Positions 12,581 through 26,000 of a stretch of 64,000 bases of DNA are shown here, piece by piece. Origin of the DNA: Emydura subglobosa (lineage: Eukaryota; Chordata; Testudines; Chelidae); assembly GCA_007922225.1 (NCBI GenBank), contig ML679956.1, positions 78,623,362 to 78,687,361 on the forward strand, given 5' to 3'. Every line of letters begins with the position of its first letter. The stretch's first letter is position 1. The position numbers and the translations under genes were made by a program. The notes under the pieces were generated by a model, which did no database searches, was not told the origin of the DNA, and saw nothing but the letters and a program-made list of their open reading frames with translations.

Positions 12581-13719
12581 CTGCAAGAATTTTAAACTGT
12601 GTATCTTGGTGGAGGGGGAATTTTAGGTTTATTTGATCTGGAAAGTAAAGTGTGTGGCAAGGAAGGAATTAGCGATTTCATTCTGTCCTACTCATCTTCC
12701 CAACTTGTGTTTTCCACTCTCTGCCAAGTTTCCCTAGCCGGGGTCTGACTGAATATACTTCTTTAGGGGCTCCTTGGCCTGCCTTTTAACAACAGCGTTT
12801 CAGTGTCTGTCTTAGCGGGGGCATCATATGGATACAGCCAAGCTCAGCAGCTGTGGAGTCATTTGGTGTCCATCTCCGTATAGCAAACATGGTGATAATC
12901 ATGGTGTTGCTCTCCTAGGAGAAAGGATAGTTTGTCCCCTGCTCATATATTGATCCATTAACCCAAATTTTTCCTTTCAGCAAGATGTGTTTGCATCACC
13001 AAGTGTGTAAATATCCTGCTGGCCCATCAAAAGTTACTGGATGAGTAGAACTTTTTCAAAATCACATTTACCTTGTGACTCAACTTCCTTCAGTAAGGAT
13101 GAACTTTACTGCCTCCATATCAGTCGAATGACTGGTAGGTGCAGTTCTAGCGTTCCACTGGACCTAGAACTTGGGGTAGAGCTGCTTGTACCATGATGAG
13201 TAAATGACTGTGCCTTGTCCGTAATGAATGAGGTGTACTGAACAAGAGAGTCAGAGTGGAATTAGACTCCTTGTGTTTGGCTAATCTCCTCGCACTGCTG
13301 TAAGATAGTTCTCATGGCATCCTAGGACCGTCTCCATTAGCCTGGCCGGGAATGCCTCCAGGAATGGCCATTCTATGGGCTCACTTGGCAGGGAGGTTAG
13401 AATGCTGGTGATGAGCTACAAGGTTGTAGCTGACTGGGAATTGCCCGAACGAACGTCGTTTCCTGCCCATAAACGGTCAGCCTGCGGGTCATGTCGGTTA
13501 CTCCAGCAGCCTGTTTGCTAATTATGGAAGCTTTGGGCATTTTCCAAGTCAGTCTTGTGCCCGTTAGATCTGTTTGCAGAAAGCTAGATTCCTAGCCCTG
13601 TTCAAAGCAGTTCCAAGGGCTAGACCAGAAGAGAACTGAATATTCTTGAAGTGTTCCAAACACACTTTTAGTAAGGTCTTAAATGTCATAGGGGTGCAGG
13701 AATCCTCATCCACTACAGC

Positions 13720-13830
13720 TGTGACTTATGGACAGGTAGAGCAAGTCAGTGTCAGAGCCAGGGATAGAATCCAGGTCTGCTGACTCCCAGCACAGTGCCC
13801 TACCCACTAGATCATACTGCTTCTTTTTCG
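13720..13830 (-). repeat. MIR/Core-SINE-like remnant
   Basis: The segment cagagccagggatagaatcc followed by aggtctgctgactcccagca matches the reverse complement of the MIR tRNA-related head (internal B-box region). It is diverged. Confidence 0.6.
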
Positions 13831-16414
13831 GGTCACTTTTACAGGTGATGGGGAAGAGGAAAAAGCCTGTTTTAGGATCCCAAATCCACAGCAGAATTAA
13901 ATTACAATAATACATCTTTAAAATGAAATCTTTGCAAATCAGCTCTTCCTCTTCTGGCCAAGACTTGAATTCACGTTTGTTTCTTGGCCTTCTCCAGTTG
14001 AGGGTCTCAGTAGTCCCAAAATCTGTGGTAGGAGTTGCTATCCCTCTGGACTGTTGTCTGGGATAGCACCACCTGCTGCACGGGAAATGCACAACTCTGA
14101 GCTCGCAAGTCCTCACACGTAGGTAGCCCGTGTTCACCATTCTGTCCAAAATACTGCCAAAACCTGAGAATCCCAACAACAGCTGGGCTTCAGGCAATGG
14201 GATTGACTGTAGAATCTTACGGGAGACCCAAAAGAGCCATGCTGCAAGACTGAACGCAATTGTGACTCTAGGAAATGTGCCAGCCTATGGAAAGTGATCT
14301 ATCAACATGATGCCAGGGGTTCTATCACAGCTGCCCGCTTCTCGGATGGGTGCCCCTCGGATTCCACTCCCATGTGCTGCTCTTCCCATCATGCCATGTC
14401 CTGGAGAAGCCACCGCTTGCTGAGATGGCCTAGAGAGAGACCCAGGGATTTTGGATTTTGGAACTAGCAGTTTGGCATTTCGAAGAGGCTTGCACAGTCC
14501 CGCTGTCTTCCCCTAATCCTCAAGGGGGACCTCCTTTCCCCACCTGAAGTCAGTGTCTGGCAGGATATATAGATGCCAGTCCCATGTTTACATTTGAAAC
14601 TCGAAAAATTCAGAGACCTTCTTCAGCCACAGATTTTACCGCTCCTAAAATACTTCATTAGGCAGATGCCCTACATGGAGGGGATTGGGCTGCAAACACG
14701 CTGTCGGAGCTGCATCCTTTCTGACCCAAGTAGGGGCCATATGATTATGGCAGAACATGATTTCCTTCTCGTATCACTGCATGGGATACAATCCTTTTCT
14801 CCGTTCTCCTGTGCAGGGACATGAAAGTTGATGTCTCTAAATAAGTTTTCAGGAGACCTGAGATGGCACAGTTCATTGCTACAGAAGTCACAACAGTGTT
14901 TATTAAAATAAGGGGTTTTTGGAGTGGTCACTGGGCAGCAAGTGTCCTGTCGGCAATGGGTGACCTATTTTTGCAGCCACTTTCCTTGCAATTAAAGATC
15001 TGTATTCTGCAGTGCATCTCCCCTTCGGAGGTGTTGGACTACCTGTACCTAGGAGGTAAAAAGGCGAGGGGCAAACAAAAACCAGCTCTTAAAGAACATG
15101 GCTTCTGAGTATGGGAGAGAATAGTGAACAGTTGTTTGCTCGAGGAACAAAAATAGCTGCCACCTATTTTTTCACGGGATGTGGTGATGAGAAACATTGC
15201 TGTTTTCTTTAAAATGAAACTGTTGAGTATGATAGAGGTAAAATTTGAGCCTTCTCTCCCTAGAGTTCATTAGCATGTCATAGAGTAGTGTCAAATCAGC
15301 CAACCTCTTTGCTGTGCTTTGCAGCTCAGATGTCACCACCTCCTAACCTCCCCCATCAATTGCCGCTCTCTGAGGTGTGTGTATGAATGATGGTGGTTTT
15401 CTAGAGCAGCTGCTTTGACTGTATCTGACAGCACAAATACAATTTTTGGAATAATTTCGTTCTCGTTAAATCGGATTGGCACGTTCCTCCGTAGGACGAT
15501 TGTCTGCATCATCTTGATGCTCCCAAACGCTATGGCAAAGATCCATACCAGTTTTACAGATGGATATTAGCGAGCCTTATGAAATGGGGGAAATTACAGT
15601 CTTACATATGCTTTGGAAGGCAAGCCTATGGTTTTCTTAGTCTCTTGCTGCGGGACCCAACTGTCGAGGGCATATAAATCTTCCGATATGGTCCCAGTCA
15701 TGGGTAATGGCTTTCTGGACTTCCACCATTTGTCGAGGCTGTGTCTACACTGAGCTGTTTCTGAAGACCCCACACAGTGTTAGCAGTGGTGAGACGTGGT
15801 AGTGCAGAGCAGCTGCCAACATCTGTACAGTGTCGATTAAACGCTGCTCAGAGCAGGTCTGGACAATCCAGGGTTAAAAATGTGAATGTCCCGTCTATGC
15901 CAGTGCTCACGCTATCGCTGGCTGTGGTGGGATAGGAAATTCTGTGTACAGGAGGCCCCAGAGAGCTTCAGGGATACCGGCTAATGGACATCTTACTATG
16001 CAGATGCTGGTGACCCCTCTCCATGCTGGGAGAGGGAAAGAATAGTCAGTCCAAGCTTCTGTCTGTGAATTGCGTTAAGGTGGCTGTTAACACCTTGCTG
16101 ATTTGCAAGCTCTTGAGAACAGGTCGGCAGCTGTGTGTCAGCCCTCTCCTCTTCTACACAAGGAGTTCTGAAGCTAGCCGGTCTGCGCGTGCAGTTGAAC
16201 AGGGTCGGGTGTTATGCCGCCTGACCGCAGTATGACATCACTTGGTTCTTCTCTGTGCTGACTGGACCAAAACATACGTAAAGCACGTTACCAAACCATG
16301 ACAGCCCTGATCTTGAAGAACTCACTTTTCATCTCCGGGGGAAACAGAGGTTCGTTATCATTAATCATGCTTGTTACAGTGGTGCCTTGCAGCCTCATTC
16401 GTTTGACCTTTTCG

Positions 16415-16545
16415 TGCTAGGCGCTGCACAGAGTAGGGCCTCTGTCCCAAAGAGCTTACAGTCGGAGTGACTTTCCCACGGCCGTACTGTCAGTAGCAGA
16501 CCCATAGATAGCGCCTCGGTCTTCTGACTACCAGTCTAATGTCCT
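16415..16545 (-). repeat. MIR/Core-SINE-like remnant
   Basis: Contains ctaggcgctgcacagagtag, ctgtcccaaagagcttacag and a degraded head segment, in reverse-complement orientation. Confidence 0.55.
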
Positions 16546-17193
16546 GTTGACTGTAATGCAATTTGGTAAGATAGCACCAAACTCTGCTTCAGCCATCTAT
16601 GCAGGCAAGTCCTGAGCTCATGTTTATAACATGATTTTCCGACAGGCCTGTATAGCTGGGTTCTTCAAGACCAGAGGAAAATCTCTTTGTGATGGGGAGA
16701 ACTTAAAAATGGTTGATTCTGAAAAATGGGACGTAAACTGAGTTGGAATGGTGCCATTTTAACCCCGTCCATCCCTTTTGTTTCAATGCATTTTACTCTA
16801 ATCACAACTGTAAATTCAAGAAAACCAAAATGCTTCATAATTTTTAAATTTGCTTTTTTAAACCAAGTACCCCGTCTCTGCCCCTGTTCCGCAGCTCCTA
16901 TTTATTGGCATCGCAATAGAAATGTGAATTGCTTTGACTGTATTTTTCGGTGCACAAAGTTCCAATTCCCCATCCTGCCTGGCTAATCATGTTCTCCCTT
17001 GTCTGTATGTGAAAAATGGCACTTTTATGGTAACTTAACCCTTTTTATATTAAAAAATGATAGAAATATATAGATTTGTCTGTCCAACCTTTGTGATGCC
17101 TGCTGTATATTACAGTTCTGTACATCTAAATTGCGAGTGTGGTCTTAGTCCTGAAACATACTACAGCTGAGTCTATCCTGAAGTGAGGAATAT

Positions 17194-17199
17194 ATTAAA
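17194..17199 (+). terminator. candidate distal poly(A) signal ATTAAA
   Basis: ATTAAA lies in gaatatattaaacctg at the end of an AT-rich block. Immediately after it the base composition shifts to GC-rich. No coding exon lies between KLHL18 and this site, so it may mark a long KLHL18 3' UTR isoform. Confidence 0.3.
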
Positions 17200-17726
17200 C
17201 CTGACCTCCGTGTAGGGGAGGCTCAATCTGAGGGCGGCACAAGAGCTGGCCTTGTCTGGGCTTCAACCGTTAAGGGAGAGTCTTTAAATATGGCAAAGTC
17301 GGCCAGTGAGTTTGGTGCCCGGAACGAGGCTGACTTGAAAATGCCGTGTGCTCCGCTCCCCGGAGCTGTCTGCCCTCTCCTCTCCTGGGGCACACGGTTT
17401 CCATGTGTCCAAACAGGCACCGTAGCTGCTTCATGTCATTTGTCCCCCCACCCCCACCCCCCGGTGAAAAGGTGGAGCTCCGTGTCCCCAATAACACACC
17501 CCTGTGCACAAATGTTTCCTTGGCCTTTGCACGCTGAGGAGGAGAAGCTGGTTGCTCTTGCGAAACGCCTTCTGCATCTGAAATAAACCCGGCCCTGCAG
17601 CCTTCTGCAGCTGGCAGGTCAAGCGTTGAAGCATTTAGGAGGGCGCTGGGGTGTGTGACAGCCAAGTAGCTGGTGGGAGTAGGGCTGGGGTGAAGAGTCT
17701 GACGTCACTAAATAAACCATGTACCG

Positions 17727-18095
17727 CAGCGGTTCCCAGTCCTTTTGGCTCGAGGGCCACAAATACGAATTTTCCAACCCTGGCGGGCCCCCAGTCTCCA
17801 CCAGCAGCCCCCCTGCACCCCCACTGCAGCCTGGGGGAAGGAGTTTGGTGAGGAGGGTCTCCCCTCTCTCTGACTACAGCAGGGACCCACCACCCAGGGA
17901 CCCAGGCAGAGCGCTTTGCTTCTGCTGGAGCCGGGGAGGGGACCACGATCTCCCATCCCCTTGATTGCAGCAAGGAGCTTGCACCAGCAACGCCCCCCGT
18001 GTGGGTACGTAGGCAGCGGCCTGAGCCTGGTTCTGCAGCCAGCGGGAGGGGAGCTGCGGGCTGTTCTGAAAGAGCCCGCGGGTTGGGAACCACTG
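17727..18095. mobile_element. short hAT-type non-autonomous element
   Basis: The left end CAGCGGTTCCCA and right end TGGGAACCACTG are near-perfect terminal inverted repeats of the CAGTGGTTCCCA hAT class. Flanking 8-mers atgtaccg (17719-17726) and atgtacct (18096-18103) match at seven of eight positions, as expected of an old 8-bp hAT target duplication. It is 369 bp and has no transposase. Confidence 0.85.
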
Positions 18096-18264
18096 ATGTA
18101 CCTTCTCGTCAGTATCTGCTGCTCACTCCCTCCCTTCCAGAGCTGCTTTAACACCAGGCTGCCAGACAAGGTGGCGGTGCTGAGCCTCTGGGGCAGGTGA
18201 TGAGCAGCAGAAGGAAATCGGATCCTACCAGAGGAGCTTGTGGGATTCTGCTGGGTGGGGGCAG

Positions 18265-18455
18265 ACTTGCTCGGTGGATCTTGGTAATTTCCAGGCAGGT
18301 GATGGTCACCGGAGGTTTTTGAAGAGCAGGTTAGACAAGCACCCGCCAGGAATGGTCTAGTTATTCCTTGGTCCTGCCTCCAGCGCAGGGGACTGGACTA
18401 GATGAACCTACCGAGACCCCGTCCAGCCCTACACGGCTACGATCCTGTGTTTCGA
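18265..18455 (+). mobile_element. CR1 LINE 3'-end fragment
   Basis: The words gaagagcaggttagacaagc, tattccttggtcctgcctcc, ggactggactagatgaacct and cccgtccagccctacacggc are the CR1 3' terminus. Confidence 0.85.
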
Positions 18456-18879
18456 ATGCCCAGATTGTGCGGCCGTTCCCTTGGGAACGGGCGGCTCTGG
18501 TGCACCGAGCCTGGTTTCATTGCAGACATGACGCTGGTAAGATGGTTTGTGCCGGGGTCGGGATTGGCCCTCCCTTTGGATGCCGTGTTTAGTCTTTGAC
18601 CCCTTTTAGGTGCAAGGTCAAAAAAAAAAAAAATTACGAGCAGTGGTGACGGCCTCGGTGGGCGGCCGGCCTGGTCCTCCAGCATTGTGGAGTCCTCCTG
18701 GCTTTACCCTGCGTGGCTGTGGATGCTGGAGTCCTCGGAATAACATCTCGCCCCTCTCAGCCCTTTGAGAGCCTGAGCCAGAGATGACAGAAGCCAATTT
18801 ACTTTGGCACAGGTCCTTGTAGCACTTCCATCTCCGTGTCCGGTGCAATCATTAACGAACGAACCCAACCACAGCCCTC

Positions 18880-19030
18880 TGGTGAGCATAGTCCCTGTCT
18901 TTAAAGACAGGGAAACCGGCACAGTGAGCTTGTGGGACCTACTGCTGGCTCCACAGCAATCGAGTGGCAGAACGCCAGGCCCCCGGCCCTGTGCTCCGTC
19001 CGCTAACCCACCCTACCTCCTCATTAGCGA
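18880..19030 (-). repeat. MIR-like SINE remnant
   Basis: aaagacagggaaaccggcac then agtggcagaacgccaggc reads as a diverged reverse complement of MIR (the gaaactgaggcac and gtggcagagc words). Confidence 0.5.
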
Positions 19031-19065
19031 GTGAAAGTAGTTTTGACTCCAGCAGAGGGGTAGAA

Positions 19066-19185
19066 TCCTAGAAGGTGAGGGTTGGAAGGGACCTCAGGAG
19101 GTCTCTAGTCCACCCCCCTGCTCACGGCAGGACCAACCCCAACTAAATCATCCCAGCCAGGGCTTTCTCGAGCCAGGACTTAAAA
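19066..19185 (-). mobile_element. CR1 LINE 3'-end fragment
   Basis: aatcctagaaggtgagggtt, ggaagggacctcaggaggtc and aggaccaaccccaactaaat form a reverse-complement CR1 3' end, less diverged than the 1.7 kb copy. Confidence 0.9.
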
Positions 19186-19779
19186 TGCCAAATGCTTCTT
19201 CTCTAAACCTCCTTAAAAACTTTTTTCTCTCCCATGATTGCAAGGCATTCCTGGCAATCGCTCAGCGTAGCTTTATGTTTCTGGCTCTTGTGCCGACGGA
19301 GACAATGCTCCAGCCGTGCACTGTAGCCTCCCCCCTGCTCAGCTCTCCCGGCAGAAAGTATTCATCGGAAGAAAGCCTGGTTATTCTCTCTGGCAGTGCA
19401 GTGCAGTCAGACTTGCCCTTTGCTTTGGGCCAGCTGGGAATGTTCTCTCTTGTGGGCGGGGGGGATGAGCTCCACAAACTTTGCTGCATGTCAACAAACC
19501 TAGCAGAATTTGGCCGCTAGCGTATTTTAGCCGAGGCCAGAATTATTTCCAGTTGCATAAATACGCCCATTTCAGTGCTCCTGGGCTCAGGTCCTGAGAA
19601 ATCGCCATCTAGCTTTCGAGTTCCGGGAAATCCATCCCAACCCTGTTTAAATACGTTGCGCCAGCCTGAAACCTGGCCCGGACAGCCCCGCTAACGCTGG
19701 GCTTTGGCTGCCTCTTGCCAAGTTGATACAGTGAGTTCAGTGCCTCCGCTCCGTTCGCCCGGTTGTCTTTAACGCTGGC

Positions 19780-19787
19780 AATAAATC
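19780..19787 (+). promoter_or_regulatory. possible TATA-like element of cathelicidin gene 1
   Basis: The sequence aataaatc, about 50 bases before the start codon, is the only TATA-like word in the proximal upstream region. Its spacing resembles that of the clearer TATAAA of gene 2. Weak evidence. Confidence 0.3.
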
Positions 19788-19832
19788 GCTGCGTCGGCCT
19801 AGTCCGCCCGAATCTGTGACCCAGCCGCGGCG

Positions 19833-20000
19833 ATGGTGCTCTTCCTGGTGGCACTGCTGGTGTCTCTTGCTGCCAGTCCCCTGTTGCAGGCTCAGCTGTC
19901 TCCCCGAGATGTGGTTCGCTCTGCGATCGAGACATATAATCAGGAAAGTGGAACGCAGGCAGTGTTCCGGCTGCTGAAGCTCAAAAGCTTCCAGAAAACG
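19833..20000 (+). CDS. cathelicidin gene 1 exon 1
   Basis: Encodes the signal peptide (MVLFLVALLVSLAASPLLQA) and the first cathelin helix, with QLSPRDVVRSAIETYNQESG then VFRLLKLKSFQKT. The donor gtaaga follows base 20000. Fifty-six codons, ending in phase 0. Confidence 0.9.
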
Positions 20001-23000
20001 GTAAGAACACAGTGGCTTTGCATTCTCCTCTCCATCGACTTTAGTCCGGAGCTGGGGGCAGGCGGGCGGGGGGCTTTTAAAGTTTATTTATAATAGCAGG
20101 AAGAACTCCAGGGCCAGAAATGAGGCAGGATTGTAAGTGCTGACGGTTCAGTGCGGAGCACTTGATAGGAAAGCCTATAAAACCAAGTCTATCTAAAGCC
20201 AGATTTCCTGCTGAATTCTCCCCCCGGACAAGGCTTGTCCACATGGAAGTTGAACTGGTTTAACGTGAGGTGTGAATTTAAACCCATGCAGTTTAACGAG
20301 TGCGTGTGGGGCGCTTGTTTCAGTTTAGTTTAAGTGGACAGGCAGCGGATTTAATTTAAATGGAAGTAAACCCTCTTGAAATTGAAGTGTGTCCACATGG
20401 ATTTACACCAGTTTAACTAAATGGGTGGTAAAAATTTGTTTTTAAACTGGTGCAACTTTCCCATGGAGACAAGACCTGTTAGTAACCCCTCCTCTTTTAG
20501 CAAACAGTCTGCCGTTCTCCAGCCAGGGGCTTGGAAAGCACCGGACAAAGTTCGGTGTGGCTCTGCTCGGAAGATGGGGTGAGCAAACGGCTCTGCAGCG
20601 CTCGGGGTTCGTTTTCTCCTTGACTGCAGAGCACGTGGGCCGTACGCCCCCACGTCTGCTGGAGGCTGTTGGGCCGGAAAAGCAATGGGCACAGTGCAAG
20701 ATGTGGGGTTCAGAATGGATTGTCTCTTAATGGGGACCCCAAAACAGCTGCTCTGGGGCCGAGGGTCCTGGGGAACTCCAAGGATTCTGGGGCAGTTGAA
20801 GGGGGTGAGCTTGACCCCGAGATGTCTTCTTTTTCTTTTTTTTGTGGGGGAGGGGGGAAAGAGGAAGAAAAAACAGCAGGGGAGAGCAGGCAGCATTCTC
20901 TCTCTCTCTCACGCGCACGCGCACGCTGTTGTGAGCACGCCACACAGAGCAGGAAATGGCTGGTGGAGTTTGGAGCGGGGCTGCCAGGCAGTGGGCGGGA
21001 GTGAGGCCAGAAGAGAAGGGATGCAGTATGTGGGGAGCCATGGCAAGGGCCCCAGTGGCTGAGTTGCATCCTTAAAGGGGCAGGAAGGAGCAGAGCTGAA
21101 AGGGACAGGACAGCCAGCCAGTAGGAAGCGTTGGGAAAGCCAGGAAAGGGACCGTTCCTGGGTAGCGGGAAGACAGTGATACAAGGGGTAAAGAGGGAGA
21201 GTGAAAGGAAGGACGATGCCGTTAAACAAGTGGTGAAATAACTAAAGAGTCTCTGAGCAATCCAAGAAATCCTTAGAAAAGCCTTGCTAGACGCCTGCAG
21301 GGAAAGTAAAGCACGACTGGAATGTGCGGGCGACGAGCTGCAGTAAAAGGGGAACCGGTGATTGCAGCGCAACAGACGTGGGGAATAAGGAGGACGGAGC
21401 TGGAGCAAAAGGAAGAAAACGACTGTAAAGCCAGACGAGCGTATCAAGGGGCACAAGGGGAAGTGAGAGGGATAGAGAAATAGTCAGGGCAAAGGGACCC
21501 TAAACCAGAAAGGAGGGGCGGGAAATACTCAGTTCAGAAGCTGCCCCGTTGCATCAAGGAACACAGCTTTATTTAAACTGGGACTCAACCCTGTAAATCC
21601 AGATCGCCCCAGCGGGTGACTCAAGACATAACTAAACATCCTAACCACTTTTCCTCCAAAGGCTGGGCTCCCGGAGTCTGAAGACCGAGACACTGGGAAG
21701 GGAATGTGTAACGGTGGCTTTGTGTTTTCGTGCATTGTATTTTCCAGTTCAGAATTCTGTTATTTCATGAATGTAAATTACCCATCAAGTGAGTTTAGTT
21801 AAGATAACGCTAATAGCGGATAACGCTAATTCACAGCGTAAGCGTAAGTAGTAGTTCCTGCTAAAATAACAAACTCTGATTTACCTGGGATTATTCTCCA
21901 CTTCATCGATTTCTACTGGATCCCCACGAACTGAGAGAAAACATCATTTGGCCTCCAGGTTCTCTCCATTGCTCTGATTCCAACACCCCCTCATTGGGCT
22001 CCTTGCAGCGCTCTCCTTACCAGCAATGGAGTTTTCCATCCCCCGGCCCTGCCCCTCTGCCGGAGTTCTGAGAATCAAGCTGGCGGCTCTTCCTTCTCCC
22101 AGGTGACCTGTAACAAAGATGATGCAAGTCACCATCGGCCCTCAGTGACCCCAGGCCAATCCCATGGTCTCCATCACAGAATGAGTGACGGGGTGTGGCT
22201 GGAACGCAGGCGGCCTGACTGCCAGTCCCTTGCTCTACCTACTAGGCCACGCTGCCAGCCTAAATACAGCTGCTGGGACGTTCCAAAAGCTTGCTTACAT
22301 TTTGCACGCGTTTGCTTTTGGCCTAGTCCAGCCTGGCTGACACTGTCCCTTTGTGCTAGGGAACGGCAGAGCTGTGAATGAGAGGAGACATTATAACGTG
22401 TGCGGGACAGCTTCCTTCAGCAGTTCAGTCTCCATTACATCTCTCCTTGAACGATGCTGTTCGACGACGGGTTATTTTACTGGAGGAAACCCCAAATAAA
22501 TCAACCCCCAGCCACTGGAGAATGGGAGCATTTACACTCCCAAAGGGGGCCAGTCCCACTTTGGGCAGGGTCCTAGCTGAAGCAGAACGAGCCAGGTGCC
22601 ATCTGTTTCTTTCCCCATCTCTCCATATCCACCTCCTCCTCCGCAAAGTGCCAGCTGCCTGCGTCTGCCCCGCCTGATGATGGCTGAAATTCACCCTGGG
22701 CAGAGGCCCTGTGCACCATTTAAATCCTCAAAATAGGATTTAGGCAGGACCCAAGTGGCACATATGCTAGTGTGGGCTCGCAGCTCAAGGGGGAATTTCA
22801 CCTGCTGTGAATGTCTTGCTGCTGCTCCCTGGTTTCTGCCACCAGTCTGTCACTCTGCGGTGTCCTGGCCTGACCCGTGCCCTGGCGCGCACACCCCAGG
22901 ACACCCGAAGGTGCCGGGGGAGCCAGGATTCAGGCAGGGATGGCTGGTGAACAAGGTGCGGGCGGGAGCTGGGCCCAAGCATAATTTTTTCGGACCCAGT

Positions 23001-26000
23001 ACAAACTTGTAACCCGGGTCACCTCCCACACACATACCCATGAGGGTTGCAGCCAGGGCCGGGCCCCCTCCGGGCCTCGGGAAAGCGTACCCTTTGCCAC
23101 GCTCCACGCGGGGGCCCTGGGCGAGGGTGGTGCATGTCGGCCGAGGGCCATCGTGTTAGGAGCGTCTGAGCGTGCACCATTCTAAATGCTCCCAGAGCTC
23201 AGCGCGTAACAGAAGCTTGACTGCACACAGGAGCTGCTCGCCCGCTAGGCATTGCTGTGTGATGCCACTGAAAGATTTGTCCTTGTGCCTGTAGGAATTC
23301 GATCGGGACACGCACTTCAACATCACCTTCACCGTCAAAGAGACGACCTGCCGGAAAAGCGTGGCCAGCTACCGTCTCGAGGACTGCAGATATCGGCCGA
23401 ACGGGGTACGGGCGCGACTCTTCTCTTTCTCGCTGTGAGCACTGCACTACTAGCGCGTAGCTGCTACCCGCCTGGCTCAGACTACTGGTCCATCTAGTCC
23501 TGTCTCCAGCAGCGGCCAGTGCTACCTGATTTAGAGGAAGGAGCCCAAAGCACCCTAGGGAGAAGTTGGGAGATAGCCTGCCCCCAGTGGAAGTTTCCTC
23601 CTGACCTCCAGCAGAGATTGACATGCGCCCTGATGCATGAGGGTTCACATCCCTTCCAAAACTCTTGTTTGTTTTTAATATTTACTAGAACTCTGGATGT
23701 CCTCATCACCCATATAAATGTCTGATCCCTTTTGGAATTCTGCCAAGCTCTTGGCCACAGGGATATCTTGTGGCAGTGAGTTCCACAGGTCATTGTGTGT
23801 GTGGGCGGGGGAGGGGAAAGCATTTCCTTGTGCTGTCTTTGAAATGTCATTGAATATCCCCTCAGTTTTTTGTTATGGGGCTGGGAGGACAGAAGATCCC
23901 GATCATCAGCATTTGATCACATCAGAGCTTCAGAGTGAAATTCTGGGCACAGCCCCCTGCAAACTAAACCTGCCCACATTTCAGGGGCTCTGGTCGCGGG
24001 TCAGACCCCACCATCACGCCACATCCTGAACCCACGGCGTGAGGCTGTCCTGCTGTTCCTCTCCCAGCCAGCGCAGTGGTGACGGCTGCGTGGCAGTGGG
24101 TGTAGTTGTTGCACATAAAACACCCCTGCACAGCGTCCTGAATGGCCACATGCTCTCTTCAAGGCTTGAAAAACAGCCCTTACCCACCCCCAGGGAGGAC
24201 GCGTGGACGGGCTGGTATTGCCGCAAGAGGGGGGAACCAGGGCTTAGACTGCAGGACTCGATGTGGCACGGGAACACATCTGCAATTAGCCCTCCATGCC
24301 CACACTCACATTTTCACTGCACGAGATGTTCTCCTCCCCAGGCTTTCTAGTCCTCCCGTTATTTTACTAAGCAAGTGAATGTCGGGCTGGAGAGTTTATT
24401 TGTACTGGGATGTTGTCTAGACGCCCCAGCCAAGAGCAGGGCCCCAGTGTGCTAGGCGCTGCACATAAACAAAGTACACTAGTCCCTGCCCCCGAAGTGG
24501 GTAAGACAGAGAAAGGATAGCAGGGGAAACGGAGCCGGGGCGGGGGTAGACTGCAGGCCAAATCCAGGCTGTCAGACGCTTTTGAACGGACCCCGAAATC
24601 TTTTTATGTACTTAATATTGTCTTTAGAACTGTTTTATTATTTCCTCTGGAGTCCGGCCTTTGACTCTACCTCGACCAAGAAATTGGGACCTTGACAAAA
24701 AAAAAAATTGACTACCCCTGCGTGCTCCAGCCGGACTCAGAACAGCCCCCGCCGAGGGCTGTGGCATGGTCAGAGAATTCCACCCGTCCTGGAAGTTAAA
24801 GCCCGTGGTGGGTTTACGCTAAATGTTTTGGCCCCTCTAGTGGCTCCAAGAAGACTCTGCTTTGCAAATCAAATTGTCCCAAGCCGTGAGAGATTCTGGT
24901 TACTATGGTTACTGCAAGGAGTAAAATGATTTGAATCCTCTTAGAGGTTGTTGCAAAGTAAATGAACAATTCAGGGAAGAAAATCGGATTCCAGAAAACA
25001 TTGCTCCTATTTTAATAAACGAGGAAACAGCATTTTTCCCTGACCTCATCAGATAGTTTAAGTTCCTCAGATAAATAAAACCAACCGCAGAGCAACCGTG
25101 GCAAATCAGCTTCAAACGGGAGCTGAATTCCCAAGTGTTCTCTCAGTGAAATGGCTGCGTCAGCTGAGGCAGACGGGGTCGCTCTGGATCCCGGGGAAGA
25201 GCGCGAGATAATGGAACGTGTAGCTCGCAGCTGTTCAGTGGAATAGCGGGGTGGTAGCCCTGCCAGGGTTGAGAAGAGCAGAGTTGGATGCAGTTTTGCA
25301 GAAGGAACTTTATTCACACAAACTTGGGTCAGTTGAAACACTTTGTGGATTTGTGTCAATTTCGCGAAAAACTTCCCCAAAAGTCAACGCGTTTTGATGC
25401 TAAAGGACCTTGTGTTTTGAATTGTACTTTAGTTTTGTTACGCAAGGTTAAAAACCTCCAAACAAAACTTTTCATTTGACCTGAAGCGAAATTTTTCTGA
25501 CTCTTTTATTTCACCAAACATTTTTTGTAAACCTTTTGCTTTGGGACAACTTAGGAGAAAACTTCAGTTGGGCCACTGAGCTGAAACCCGGTTATCTGCA
25601 CAGCTCTGCAGGCAAGCTTAATGTTTAACAGCCACTTTTTCTAATTCAGACGTAATTCTTTACGTCGATTGTGAGTCCCGCTCTTGGGGGCAGGAGCTGT
25701 CCGTAGCTATGTGTCTGTCCGGCTTCTGTCATAACAGGAGCCTGTCCTCAGTTACAGCATTCTGTGTGATCGCATTATTTAGTGTATGTTCACCAAGAAT
25801 GTTATTGTCACTGGGGGGCTCCTCTGAGTTGAAAACAGTCACACAACAACACTTCCCTGAGGCTTGGAACCGGGTCGCCTCAGACAGCCCTTGTTGAAGT
25901 ACTTCTTCGCTTTCTCCCCAGGTAACCAGCGATTGTTCGGCCAACGTGTCTGTCCTTGACATCATACAAGATGCACCTTTGTCATCCGTGAAATGCGCCC

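Larger units (their letters stand above)
12581..17200. other. KLHL18 downstream region or distal 3' UTR; no gene seen
   Basis: This is 4.6 kb with no supported ORF. It contains MIR-like SINE remnants at about 13720-13830 and 16415-16545. It ends in an AT-rich block (16990-17200) with ATTAAA at 17194-17199, which could be a distal KLHL18 poly(A) signal. Confidence 0.6.
20001..23294 (+). other. intron 1 of cathelicidin gene 1
   Basis: Intron of 3.3 kb. It holds a palindromic MITE-like element (about 20228-20480), a CT/CACG microsatellite (20895-20926) and a purine-rich stretch (20850-21500) whose antisense ORF is not credible. A MIR-like fragment lies near 22150-22260. Confidence 0.85.

Noticed and set aside
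20710..21456. 248-codon open frame on the minus strand in gene 1 intron 1
   Set aside because: It is the complement of a purine-rich intronic stretch and translates to Ser/Pro/Leu-rich low-complexity sequence with no domain. Overlapping frames are open too.
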